From NCBI GenBank assembly GCA_031287815.1, contig JAITSM010000056.1, forward strand, positions 1 through 6,478: 6,478 bases of DNA, read 5' to 3'. Position numbers and translations under genes: made by a program. The notes under the pieces were generated by a model. The model saw only the letters and a list, made by a program, of their open reading frames with translations. It was not told the origin of the DNA and did not search any database. Source of the stretch: Prevotellaceae bacterium (GTDB taxonomy: Bacteria > Bacteroidota > Bacteroidia > Bacteroidales > UBA932). Of this stretch, positions 1 through 5,641 are shown piece by piece (positions within the stretch are counted from its first letter, which is position 1; every line of letters begins with the position of its first letter).

Positions 1-6
1 GAAAAG

Positions 7-26
7 CCTCCTGCCCCCCAGAGGGG
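7..26. repeat. GC-rich hairpin at the left edge
   Basis: CCTC at 7-10 can pair with GAGG at 21-24, and the C-run at 14-19 can pair with the G-run at 23-26. The surroundings are AT-rich, so this short CCCC/GGGG palindrome stands out. A similar CCCCTT/AAGGGG hairpin follows the GAPDH gene at 3481-3500. Such C-run/G-run hairpins are familiar between Bacteroidetes genes, often just after a stop codon. It may therefore be the tail of a gene lying left of the window, but no coding sequence is visible here to prove that. Confidence 0.4.
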
Positions 27-86
27 AAGTAATAAAAGAAAGATGATTTTTTTCATGATTTTTAATTGTTAAATTGTTATTATTTT

Positions 87-145
87 GCAGCATGAGGAGG
101 TGTTTTGTCAAACACAAACCTTTTTATACAACACCTCCCTGCTGC
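87..145. repeat. Imperfect inverted repeat with SD/anti-SD-like arms
   Basis: GCAGCA (87-92) plus GGAGGTGTT (96-104) pair with AACACCTCC (130-138) plus TGCTGC (140-145), leaving a small internal loop and a loop of about 25 nt. A competing hairpin exists: GTGTTT (100-105) with AAACAC (110-115), followed after a few bases by TTTTT at 121-125. The two folds share the GTGTT segment and cannot coexist, as in an attenuator or a two-way terminator. The arms contain GGAGGTG and CACCTCC, the ribosome-binding consensus and its 16S complement. No adjacent gene tells what it controls. Confidence 0.45.
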
Positions 146-189
146 GATTTTTTATTCGCTGCCTGTTTCATCGTTTTAATTTTTATTTT

Positions 190-388
190 CTAATAAAAAA
201 TAAAACGTGGAGTTAATTTATTGTGTTCTGAGGCTCCGCTAAGACCCACCATAGTAACAAACCGTTTCCACGTTTTTGACGGGATTAGTTCAACTATGGC
301 TTGAAATTTAGCGGACTTCAGAACACTGAACATAAACCGATATTATTGTTATCGGTTTACTTTTACAATATTTAAAGAACAGAAGAAT
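190..388 (-). ncRNA. Candidate structured small RNA, possibly 6S-like
   Basis: The core is a long hairpin. GTGTTCTGA (223-231) pairs with TCAGAACAC (318-326). TCCGCTAA (235-242) then pairs with TTAGCGGA (308-315), with C234 bulged. An open internal loop follows (243-248 and 300-307). CCATAGT (249-255) pairs with ACTATGG (293-299), and CCGT/ACGG (262-265, 279-282) caps a 13-nt loop. The minus strand is preferred because TTTG-N19-TATATTTG lies at 424-394 and a T-tract lies at 205-191 on that strand, giving a transcript of roughly 190-200 nt. A closing stem, central bubble and apical stem are features of 6S RNA, and Bacteroidota have a 6S-like family (Flavo-1/6S-Flavo) of about this core size. 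I infer the link from shape, not from a search. A plus-strand RNA ending at the 333-359 hairpin is the alternative. Confidence 0.5.
333..364 (+). terminator. 10-bp perfect hairpin, possible terminator
   Basis: TAAACCGATA (333-342) pairs perfectly with TATCGGTTTA (350-359) around a 7-nt loop. On the plus strand it is followed by CTTTT (360-364), which gives it a weak intrinsic-terminator look. If the neighbouring small RNA is transcribed on the minus strand, the same hairpin would instead lie near its 5' end. The stem is AT-rich, so terminator strength is uncertain. Confidence 0.4.
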
Positions 389-393
389 CTGCG

Positions 394-424
394 CAAATAT
401 AGAACAATATTTTTTATCTACAAA
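394..424 (-). promoter_or_regulatory. Bacteroidetes-type promoter, leftward
   Basis: Read on the minus strand, TTTG (424-421) is followed after exactly 19 nt by TATATTTG (401-394). This matches the Bacteroidetes -33 TTTG and -7 TAnnTTTG elements at normal spacing. Transcription would start near 385-388 and enter the structured RNA candidate. A second TATATTTG lies at 448-441 on the same strand, but without a well-placed -33 element. Confidence 0.6.
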
Positions 425-456
425 TTTTATTTTTCCCTCCCAAATATAAAATTAAT

Positions 457-484
457 CGCCGTCCAAGAAAATTGCTTAACTTTG
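457..484 (+). promoter_or_regulatory. Upstream copy of the nfeD promoter repeat
   Basis: TAACTTTG at 477-484 matches the Bacteroidetes -7 element. The 28-nt stretch ending there (CGCCGTCCAAG...TTAACTTTG) is a near-copy of 577-605, 121 bp downstream, so the similarity extends well beyond the -7 box. The -33 region is poor (AATC at 454-457), so activity may be weak or need a helper protein. A transcript from here would carry a leader of about 130 nt before the protease gene, with no convincing leader peptide. Confidence 0.45.
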
Positions 485-573
485 AATCGCCCTATAAAGT
501 ATTTGCTTGTGCGTTGAATAATACGGTTGCATTTAATGCTTGAATCTATGTGAAATTCATAATTCATAACTCA

Positions 574-605
574 TTTCGCCGTGTCAGGAAATTTTCTTAA
601 CTTTG
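574..605 (+). promoter_or_regulatory. Bacteroidetes-type promoter of the nfeD gene
   Basis: TTTC (574-577), 20 nt, then TAACTTTG (598-605) fits the Bacteroidetes promoter pattern with one mismatch in the -33 box. Transcription should begin near 611-613, only about 12 nt before the ATG at 624. The -7 box contains the TTG at 603-605, which therefore cannot be the start codon of an mRNA made here. Tandem ATTCATA copies (555-561, 562-568) lie just upstream. Confidence 0.6.
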
Positions 606-623
606 GAAAAATTACTTCAACAC

Positions 624-2003
624 ATGCGCTGTAGTTTTTTTCTCCTTGCTTTTCTATTTATCGTTACGCTAAGTGCTGCGGAAAATAAAACGGTTTATAT
701 GATCCGGCTCCAGCAGGACATAGATGCGCCAGCCGTGCGTATCATCCACAAGGGGCTGCGGGAGGCGCATAAATGGAATAGCGACTACATCCTGTTGCAC
801 CTGAATACCTACGGCGGCGAATTGTCGGCCGCCGACAGCATCCGCACCGCCCTTCTGTATTGCGATATCCCCGTCCTGGTGTTCATCGACAACCAGGCCG
901 CTTCGGCAGGCGCGCTGATAGCGCTGGCGTGCGACAGCATCTACATACGCGGCGGCGGAAGCATCGGCGCGGCAACAGTGGTCAATCAAACAGGCGAAGC
1001 GTTGCCCGACAAATACCAGTCGTTCATGCGCTCGATGATGCGCTCCACCGCCGAAGCGCACGGCAAACGGAAAATCGTGCAGGGGCGCGACACGGTGGAC
1101 GTCTGGCGCCGCGACCCGCTGATTGCCGAAGCGATGGTAGACCCGCGCGTATCCGTTCCCGGCTTGATAGACAGCACAAAGGTACTTACCTTCACCGCCG
1201 CCGAAGCGTGCGCTTTCGGCTACAGCGAAGGGAAAGCCGAAAGCATCCGGGAAGTATTGTCGCTGGCGGGAATAGCGTCCGCCGAAATAAAAGAATACCG
1301 CCCTTCGTGGCTGGACAGGATTATCTTATTTCTCATGAGCCCCTTGTTGCAAGGGCTTTTGCTGATGTGCATCGTCGGCGGGATTTATTTTGAACTGCAA
1401 TCGCCCGGAATCGGCTTCCCCTTGGCATTGGCGGTTACGGCAACGCTGCTGTATTTCGCGCCCCTTTACCTGGAAGGCCTGGCGGATTATTGGGAACTGT
1501 TGCTGTTTGTCGCCGGGCTGGTGCTGGTGGGGGTGGAAATTTTTGTCATTCCCGGCTTCGGCATGGCCGGCATCTCCGGTATTGCGTTATGCATTGCAGG
1601 TTTGGCGCTGGCGATGATCGACAACGATTTGTTCTCTACGCCCACCGGCTGGGATTTGAGCCCGCTGGCGAAGCCGTTGTTTATAGTGTCGGCCGGCCTG
1701 TTCGGCGGCATTGCGGGCGGCATTTATTTATCAAGAAAATTATATCCTACAAAAATGTTTGGAAAAATAGCATTGAAAACAGACCTTTCGGGAACGACCG
1801 GCTACATAGGTGTACCGACCGGATTGGACGTCCTGGTCGGGCAAATGGGCAAGGCGCGCACGGCATTGCGGCCGTCGGGGAAAATCGAGGTAGACGGCGA
1901 GGTGTACGACGCCATCGCCGAACACGGGATGATTGAAAAAAACGCGGTGGTCGTTGTTACGCACTACGAAACAGGGCAGCTGTATTGCACCCTGAAAGAT
2001 TAA
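624..2003 (+). CDS. NfeD-family membrane serine protease (ClpP class)
   Basis: This 459-residue protein has the full long-form NfeD layout. A signal peptide occupies residues 1-19, with likely cleavage after LSAA. A ClpP/SppA-like protease domain follows at about 24-215, with an NTYGG motif at 61-65, the ASAGA motif holding the probable nucleophile Ser94, and Lys130 in the DKYQS segment as the likely general base. About five hydrophobic segments lie between 230 and 370, and a C-terminal OB-fold NfeD domain spans about 389-456. In studied relatives the Ser-Lys protease cleaves membrane-protein C-termini and works with a stomatin/flotillin partner; that role is inferred here. No such partner gene lies next to it. 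I chose ATG 624 over the in-frame TTG at 603 because the TTG lies in the promoter -7 box and the signal peptide begins cleanly at the ATG. It may still be cotranscribed with the HTH gene 61 nt downstream. Confidence 0.9.
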   Translation: MRCSFFLLAFLFIVTLSAAENKTVYMIRLQQDIDAPAVRIIHKGLREAHKWNSDYILLHLNTYGGELSAADSIRTALLYCDIPVLVFIDNQAASAGALIALACDSIYIRGGGSIGAATVVNQTGEALPDKYQSFMRSMMRSTAEAHGKRKIVQGRDTVDVWRRDPLIAEAMVDPRVSVPGLIDSTKVLTFTAAEACAFGYSEGKAESIREVLSLAGIASAEIKEYRPSWLDRIILFLMSPLLQGLLLMCIVGGIYFELQSPGIGFPLALAVTATLLYFAPLYLEGLADYWELLLFVAGLVLVGVEIFVIPGFGMAGISGIALCIAGLALAMIDNDLFSTPTGWDLSPLAKPLFIVSAGLFGGIAGGIYLSRKLYPTKMFGKIALKTDLSGTTGYIGVPTGLDVLVGQMGKARTALRPSGKIEVDGEVYDAIAEHGMIEKNAVVVVTHYETGQLYCTLKD

Positions 2004-2064
2004 AAAATTTTATTGAAATAAAGTTATACATTAAAAATCTATTTTAACCCTTAAAATTAAAAAC

Positions 2065-2328
2065 ATGGAAGGAGCAACAATCACATTTAATGAATTGCGT
2101 CGCATCAAAGACGCACTGCCGACAGGAAGTACGCGCCGTATTGCGGAATTGCTGAATACGTCTGCCGATACTATCCGCAATTATTTTGGCGGCAATGATT
2201 TTGAACACGGGAAATCGTCCGGCCTGCATTATGAGCAGGGCCCCGACGGCGGCCTTGTGCTGTTCGACGATGCGACGATATTGAATCTGGCGAAAAAAAT
2301 TTTAGAAGAAAATAATATTAAGTGGTAA
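2065..2328 (+). CDS. Small helix-turn-helix DNA-binding protein
   Basis: This is an 87-residue protein. Residues about 22-41 (STRRIAELLNTSADTIRNYF) have the spacing of a helix-turn-helix, with a first helix RRIAELL, a turn at NTS and a recognition helix ADTIRNYF. An acidic, glycine-rich stretch follows (EHGKSSGLHYEQGPDGG, 47-63), and then a C-terminal helix (TILNLAKKILEEN). I recognise it as resembling small conserved Bacteroidales proteins of unknown target. There is no enzyme or ligand-binding domain, so it is a DNA-binding or nucleoid-type regulator at most. It starts at an ATG in an A-rich leader without a clear Shine-Dalgarno. No TAnnTTTG box lies in the 61 nt upstream, so it may share the nfeD transcript. 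GAPDH follows behind its own promoter. Confidence 0.75.
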   Translation: MEGATITFNELRRIKDALPTGSTRRIAELLNTSADTIRNYFGGNDFEHGKSSGLHYEQGPDGGLVLFDDATILNLAKKILEENNIKW

Positions 2329-2363
2329 ATAAACCTGCCTCTTTTTATACTGAAAAGTAGCCT

Positions 2364-2405
2364 TCCGGGTTTCCGGATGCTCCGGCGATGACATTATTTG
2401 CCGGA
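2364..2405. repeat. TCCGG repeats and palindromes before the GAPDH gene
   Basis: TCCGG occurs at 2364, 2372 and 2381, with CCGGA inverted at 2401-2405. TCCGG (2364-2368) can form a tetraloop hairpin with CCGGA (2373-2377), and TCCGGC (2381-2386) pairs with GCCGGA (2400-2405). The second palindrome overlaps the -33 box of the GAPDH promoter, where an operator could sit. The first lacks a T-tract, so it is at best a weak end for the HTH transcript. Confidence 0.4.
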
Positions 2406-2428
2406 AAGTAAAAAAAATACTACCTTTG
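2397..2428 (+). promoter_or_regulatory. Bacteroidetes-type promoter of the GAPDH gene
   Basis: TTTG (2397-2400), exactly 20 nt, then TACCTTTG (2421-2428) is a full match to the Bacteroidetes -33/-7 consensus. The start of transcription is expected near 2435, leaving an A-rich leader of about 35 nt before the ATG at 2470. This fits strong expression of a glycolytic gene in this phylum. Confidence 0.75.
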
Positions 2429-2469
2429 CCCACTTCAAAATAAAGTTTTAACTAAAAAAAATAAAAACT

Positions 2470-3477
2470 ATGTCAAAAATTAAAGTAGGTATTAACGGAT
2501 TTGGCCGTATCGGGCGTTTGGTATTCCGCGCGGCTGTGGAAGAACGTAGCGACATTGAGGTTGTCGGAATCAACGACTTGATCGATGTGAATTACATGGC
2601 GTATATGCTGCGCTACGACAGCATACACGGGCAGTTCAAGGGCTCGATAGAAGTAAAGAACGGGCAGCTGGTAGTCAATGGGCACAGCATCCGCGTAACT
2701 TCCGAAAAAGACCCCGCCAACCTGAAATGGAACGAAGTAGGCGCCGAGTATGTAGTAGAATCTACCGGTTTGTTCCTCACCAAAGAAAAAGCCGAAGCGC
2801 ACCTTCAGGCCGGTGCAAAGCGCGTGGTATTGTCGGCGCCCTCGAAAGACGACACCCCGATGTTCGTATGCGGCGTAAACCACAAAACGTACAAAGGCGA
2901 AACCATCGTGTCGAACGCTTCCTGCACGACCAACTGCCTGGCGCCGCTGGCAAAAGTTATCCATGATAACTTCACCATCATCGAAGGCTTGATGACCACC
3001 GTACACGCTACCACCGCCACCCAAAAAACGGTGGACGGCCCTTCGGCAAAAGACTGGCGCGGCGGACGGGCGGCAGCCGGCAACATTATCCCTTCTTCCA
3101 CCGGCGCAGCGAAAGCGGTAGGCAAAGTAATTCCCGAATTGAACGGCAAGCTGACCGGCATGTCGCTCCGCGTGCCGACGCTGGACGTTTCGGTAGTAGA
3201 CTTGACTTGCCGCATTGAAAAAGGCGCAACATACGAAGAAATAAAAACGGCCGTGAAAAAAGCCGCCGACGGCGAGCTGAAAGGCATTTTGGGATATACC
3301 GAAGACGAAGTTGTATCCAGCGATTTCATTCACGAGTCGCGCACCAGCGTATTTGACGCTAAGGCAGGGATTGCGCTGAATCCGAATTTCGTGAAACTGG
3401 TTGCCTGGTACGACAACGAATGGGGCTACTCCAACAAAGTGCTGGATTTGATTGCCCACATGGCAACGGTAAAATAA
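2470..3477 (+). CDS. gapA: Glyceraldehyde-3-phosphate dehydrogenase, type I
   Basis: This cytosolic enzyme of glycolysis and gluconeogenesis oxidises glyceraldehyde 3-phosphate to 1,3-bisphosphoglycerate with NAD and phosphate. The 335-residue length is standard. The Rossmann motif INGFGRIGR is at 8-16. Asp36, in the GINDLID segment, suggests NAD rather than NADP preference. The active-site signature SNASCTTNCLAP places the catalytic Cys at 152, and His179 in TTVHATTATQ is its base partner. The GGRAAAGNIIPSSTGAAKAV and SLRVPT stretches of the phosphate-binding region follow, and the C-terminus has the conserved WYDNEWGYSNKV. Nothing is missing or truncated. A perfect promoter lies upstream and a strong terminator downstream, so it is probably a single-gene transcript. 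The symbol gapA is used in the usual sense for the glycolytic copy; whether other copies exist cannot be seen here. Confidence 0.97.
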   Translation: MSKIKVGINGFGRIGRLVFRAAVEERSDIEVVGINDLIDVNYMAYMLRYDSIHGQFKGSIEVKNGQLVVNGHSIRVTSEKDPANLKWNEVGAEYVVESTGLFLTKEKAEAHLQAGAKRVVLSAPSKDDTPMFVCGVNHKTYKGETIVSNASCTTNCLAPLAKVIHDNFTIIEGLMTTVHATTATQKTVDGPSAKDWRGGRAAAGNIIPSSTGAAKAVGKVIPELNGKLTGMSLRVPTLDVSVVDLTCRIEKGATYEEIKTAVKKAADGELKGILGYTEDEVVSSDFIHESRTSVFDAKAGIALNPNFVKLVAWYDNEWGYSNKVLDLIAHMATVK

Positions 3478-3480
3478 CGC

Positions 3481-3500
3481 CCCCTTGTTCCTCTAAGGGG
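3481..3500. repeat. CCCCTT/AAGGGG hairpin after the GAPDH gene
   Basis: CCCCTT (3481-3486) pairs with AAGGGG (3495-3500) across an 8-nt loop, starting three bases after the GAPDH stop. It has no T-tract and precedes the true terminator. It resembles the C-run/G-run palindrome at 7-26. It may protect the 3' end of the mRNA or be a dispersed intergenic palindrome. Confidence 0.45.
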
Positions 3501-3517
3501 ATGCAATAACAGGGATT

Positions 3518-3549
3518 AAAAACCCGCCCTCTTACCGGGCGGGTTTTTT
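3518..3549 (+). terminator. Intrinsic terminator of the GAPDH gene
   Basis: CCCGCCC (3523-3529) pairs with GGGCGGG (3537-3543) around a 7-nt loop and is followed by six T (3544-3549). Five A (3518-3522) precede it and extend the stem into the T-tract. This is the strongest terminator in the window. The next gene starts only 31 nt later. Confidence 0.92.
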
Positions 3550-3580
3550 AATAAGCTATCACAGCAAAAAGGACCATACC

Positions 3581-4180
3581 ATGTGGCAACAACGCATTGA
3601 TTCATCTATTGACGGTAAAGGGCGGGCGCTTATTTTTTCCGCCCCGTCAGGTGCGGGAAAGACAACCATCGTCCGTTCCCTGCTGGAGAAATTCCCTGCG
3701 CTTGAATTTTCCATATCGGCTACCAGCCGTGCGCCGCGCGGGAACGAAAAAGACGGCGTAGATTATTATTTTATGACCCCCGAAGCATTTCGCGAAAAAA
3801 TCGTCCGCAATGAATTCCTGGAATGGGAAGAGGTCTATGCCGGCAACTATTACGGGACAACGAAAAGCGAAGCCGGGCGGGTTTGGGAAAAAGGCCGGGT
3901 GCTGGTGTGCGACGTGGATGTGAAAGGGGGATTGAACATAAAAAAAGCATTGGGCAACCGGGCGCTGGCGGTATTTGTACAGCCGCCCTCTATGGAATCA
4001 TTGCGCGAACGGCTGCAAAACCGCAGCACCGATGCGCCCGAAGCCATTGAACGCCGCTTGCAGAAAGCGGCGGCAGAACTTTCCCACGCGCCGCATTTCG
4101 ATAAGATAATCGTGAACGACCATTTGGAAAAGGCGTTGACCGAAGCGGAAAAGCTGGTAACGGAATTTTTGCAAAAATAA
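3581..4180 (+). CDS. gmk: Guanylate kinase
   Basis: The enzyme phosphorylates GMP to GDP with ATP in the cytosol, an essential step in guanine nucleotide supply. Its 199-residue length is typical. The P-loop is at 20-28 (SAPSGAGKT, with Ala where many relatives have Gly). The GMP-binding segment SATSRAPRGNEKDGVDYYF, with Arg50 and Arg53, spans 46-64. EWEEVYAGNYYGT and the CDVDVKGG strand-loop follow, then the lid/core helix segment with RLQNRST and ERRLQKAAAEL. The N-terminus carries about 13 extra residues before the first strand; an AAAAAGGA stretch 8-15 nt before the ATG supports this start. It lies directly behind the GAPDH terminator with no recognisable promoter in the gap. The AlkD gene follows after 45 nt. 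Confidence 0.96.
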   Translation: MWQQRIDSSIDGKGRALIFSAPSGAGKTTIVRSLLEKFPALEFSISATSRAPRGNEKDGVDYYFMTPEAFREKIVRNEFLEWEEVYAGNYYGTTKSEAGRVWEKGRVLVCDVDVKGGLNIKKALGNRALAVFVQPPSMESLRERLQNRSTDAPEAIERRLQKAAAELSHAPHFDKIIVNDHLEKALTEAEKLVTEFLQK

Positions 4181-4225
4181 AAAACAGCTATCCCTCCTTA
4201 CACTATCCATCTTCACCAATAAATT

Positions 4226-4933
4226 ATGCAAACCATACTCACCGCTGTCCGCAGGGCGCTCAAAGAAGCAGCAGACGAGAAAACGGCCGCTTCGACGCAA
4301 CGTTTTTTCAAGGAAGAAATTAAAACCATTGGCGTCAAATCGGCGGTAGTACGTAAAATTGCACAGGCGCATTTTAAAATGCTCAAGGGAAAACCGAAAG
4401 AAGAAATTTTTGCGCTATGCGAAACCCTTTGGCAGTCGGGCTATATAGAAGAAGCCAGCATCGCCTGCGATTGGAGCAACGCCCTGCGTGACCGTTTTAC
4501 GCCTGCGGATTTTAAAATTTTTGAACGCTGGGTAACCCGCTACGTAAGCAATTGGGCTATGTGCGACATGCTTTGCAATCACACGGTGGGCGGATTTATC
4601 GAAAAATACCCCGCCTGTATCGGGGAATTGAAACGCTGGACAGCCTCCGGCAACCGCTGGGTGCGGCGGGCAGCGGCGGTAACGCTGATTTTCCCTGCCC
4701 GCAAAGGGCTTTTCCTGCAAGATATTTTTGACATTGCCGGCCGCCTGTTGCTCGACACGGACGACATGGTGCAGAAAGGCTATGGCTGGATGCTTAAAGC
4801 AGCCGGCGAAGCGCACGAAGAGGAAGTGTTCGATTATGTTATTTCCAAAAAAGCTGTGATGCCGCGCACGGCTTACCGTTACGCTATTGAAAAGATGCCG
4901 CCCGAACGGAAGGCGGAAGCAATGAAAAAATAA
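4226..4933 (+). CDS. AlkD-family DNA alkylation repair glycosylase
   Basis: This 235-residue all-helical protein belongs to the HEAT-like-repeat DNA glycosylases that remove N3- and N7-alkylated purines and other cationic adducts without flipping the base. The residues known from Bacillus cereus AlkD all have counterparts: Trp110 and Asp114 in SNWAMCDML, Arg148 in NRWVRRAAA, and Trp188 in KGYGWMLKAAGE. Asp114 is the expected catalytic acid. The N-terminal region (TQRFFKEEIKTIGVKSAVVRKIA) is also typical of the family. The complete active-site set argues for an active glycosylase; the substrate range is inferred. It lies between gmk and a HAD gene, 18 nt before the latter, so cotranscription is likely. 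The leader is C/T-rich and has no ribosome-binding motif, which is normal for this phylum. Confidence 0.92.
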   Translation: MQTILTAVRRALKEAADEKTAASTQRFFKEEIKTIGVKSAVVRKIAQAHFKMLKGKPKEEIFALCETLWQSGYIEEASIACDWSNALRDRFTPADFKIFERWVTRYVSNWAMCDMLCNHTVGGFIEKYPACIGELKRWTASGNRWVRRAAAVTLIFPARKGLFLQDIFDIAGRLLLDTDDMVQKGYGWMLKAAGEAHEEEVFDYVISKKAVMPRTAYRYAIEKMPPERKAEAMKK

Positions 4934-4951
4934 TTTTAAACGGAAATTTTT

Positions 4952-5575
4952 ATGCACCGGTTTACAGCTATCCTTTTTGACTTCGACGGCGTGATTGCCG
5001 ACACGGAGCCGCAATACAGCCTGTTCTTTGACCGCCTGGCGGCGGAATACCATCTGGAGAAAAACTTTGCCGCCCTCATCAAAGGCACTACCCTGTCGGC
5101 TATCATGGAAAAATATTTTGGAAACTACCCGCCGGCAACGCAGGCGAAAATCATAGAAGAACTCCGGCGCTATGAACAGCAAATGACTTATTCGTTCATT
5201 CCCGGCGCGCGGGAAGCGATAGCCCGCTTCCGGTCGCAGGGCTACAAAATCGCGGTGGTTACCAGTTCGCCAAACGAAAAAATGACGGTAGCCCTGCAAA
5301 AAATGAATCTGGAAAACACCTTTGACGCCCTCATCACAGCCGATAAAATCACCATCGGCAAGCCCGACCCGATGTGCTACCTCCTGGCGGCCGAAGCCCT
5401 CCATGTGCCGCTGGCGGAGTGTGTGGTGTTTGAAGATTCCATTGCCGGCATCACCGCCGGGAAAAAGGCCGGCATGAAAGTAATAGGCCTCTCGACCACC
5501 CTTCCGACTGCAACGCTTTCCCCGTACGTCGACACCATTATCCCTAACTTTTTGAATATTTCCGGGATTTTATAA
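4952..5575 (+). CDS. HAD-superfamily phosphatase/phosphoglucomutase-like enzyme
   Basis: This 207-residue protein is a subfamily IA HAD hydrolase of the beta-phosphoglucomutase/phosphatase type. Motif I is DFDGVIADTE, with nucleophile Asp10 and acid/base Asp12. A helical cap lies at about 16-85. Motif II is VVTSS (Thr104-Ser105), motif III is GKPDP (Lys137), and motif IV is VVFEDSIAG with Glu161 and Asp162 binding Mg. The sequence cannot distinguish a sugar-phosphate mutase from a phosphatase for sugar phosphates, nucleotides or damaged metabolites. No maltose or trehalose phosphorylase lies nearby to point to beta-phosphoglucomutase. It begins 18 nt after the AlkD gene and ends the plus-strand run. 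The stop is followed by a short palindrome (TTGAATCATTCAA, 5576-5588) without a T-tract. Confidence 0.9.
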   Translation: MHRFTAILFDFDGVIADTEPQYSLFFDRLAAEYHLEKNFAALIKGTTLSAIMEKYFGNYPPATQAKIIEELRRYEQQMTYSFIPGAREAIARFRSQGYKIAVVTSSPNEKMTVALQKMNLENTFDALITADKITIGKPDPMCYLLAAEALHVPLAECVVFEDSIAGITAGKKAGMKVIGLSTTLPTATLSPYVDTIIPNFLNISGIL

Positions 5576-5641
5576 TTGAATCATTCAAAAAATAAAATCG
5601 CCATATTGGACAGCGGTATTGTTATATTATGCCGGTGAAAA
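5576..5641. other. Convergent intergenic gap without a clear terminator
   Basis: The gap holds the palindrome TTGAATCATTCAA (5576-5588) and a weak 6-bp stem formed by CGGTAT and ATGCCG in the 5610-5635 area. Neither is followed by a T-tract in the plus direction. On the minus strand the second stem is followed some 20 nt later by TTTTATTTTTT, which could help end the surface-protein transcript. The evidence for termination is weak on both strands. Confidence 0.3.

Noticed and set aside
223..326. Miniature transposable element with inverted termini
   Set aside because: The terminal arms are long, but there is no flanking target duplication and the interior also forms conserved-looking nested stems; a structured RNA explains it better, though a genome-wide copy count would settle it.
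536..553. Leader peptide between the two nfeD promoters
   Set aside because: The only ATG there opens a five-codon frame with no amino-acid bias or initiation context.
1..623. tRNA, SRP RNA, tmRNA or RNase P RNA in the left intergenic region
   Set aside because: No cloverleaf, no SRP apical motif (GGAAG...AGCAG type), and no tmRNA tag frame or RNase P conserved core is visible on either strand.
2473..3459. Long open frame on the minus strand opposite GAPDH
   Set aside because: It mirrors the GAPDH frame for nearly its whole length, has no family motifs and no start context. It is a shadow of a codon-biased gene.
4415..5404. Long open frame on the minus strand across the AlkD and HAD genes
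   Set aside because: Both plus-strand genes have complete active-site motifs, whereas the minus frame has a low-complexity His/Arg/Phe-rich translation and spans two unrelated genes.
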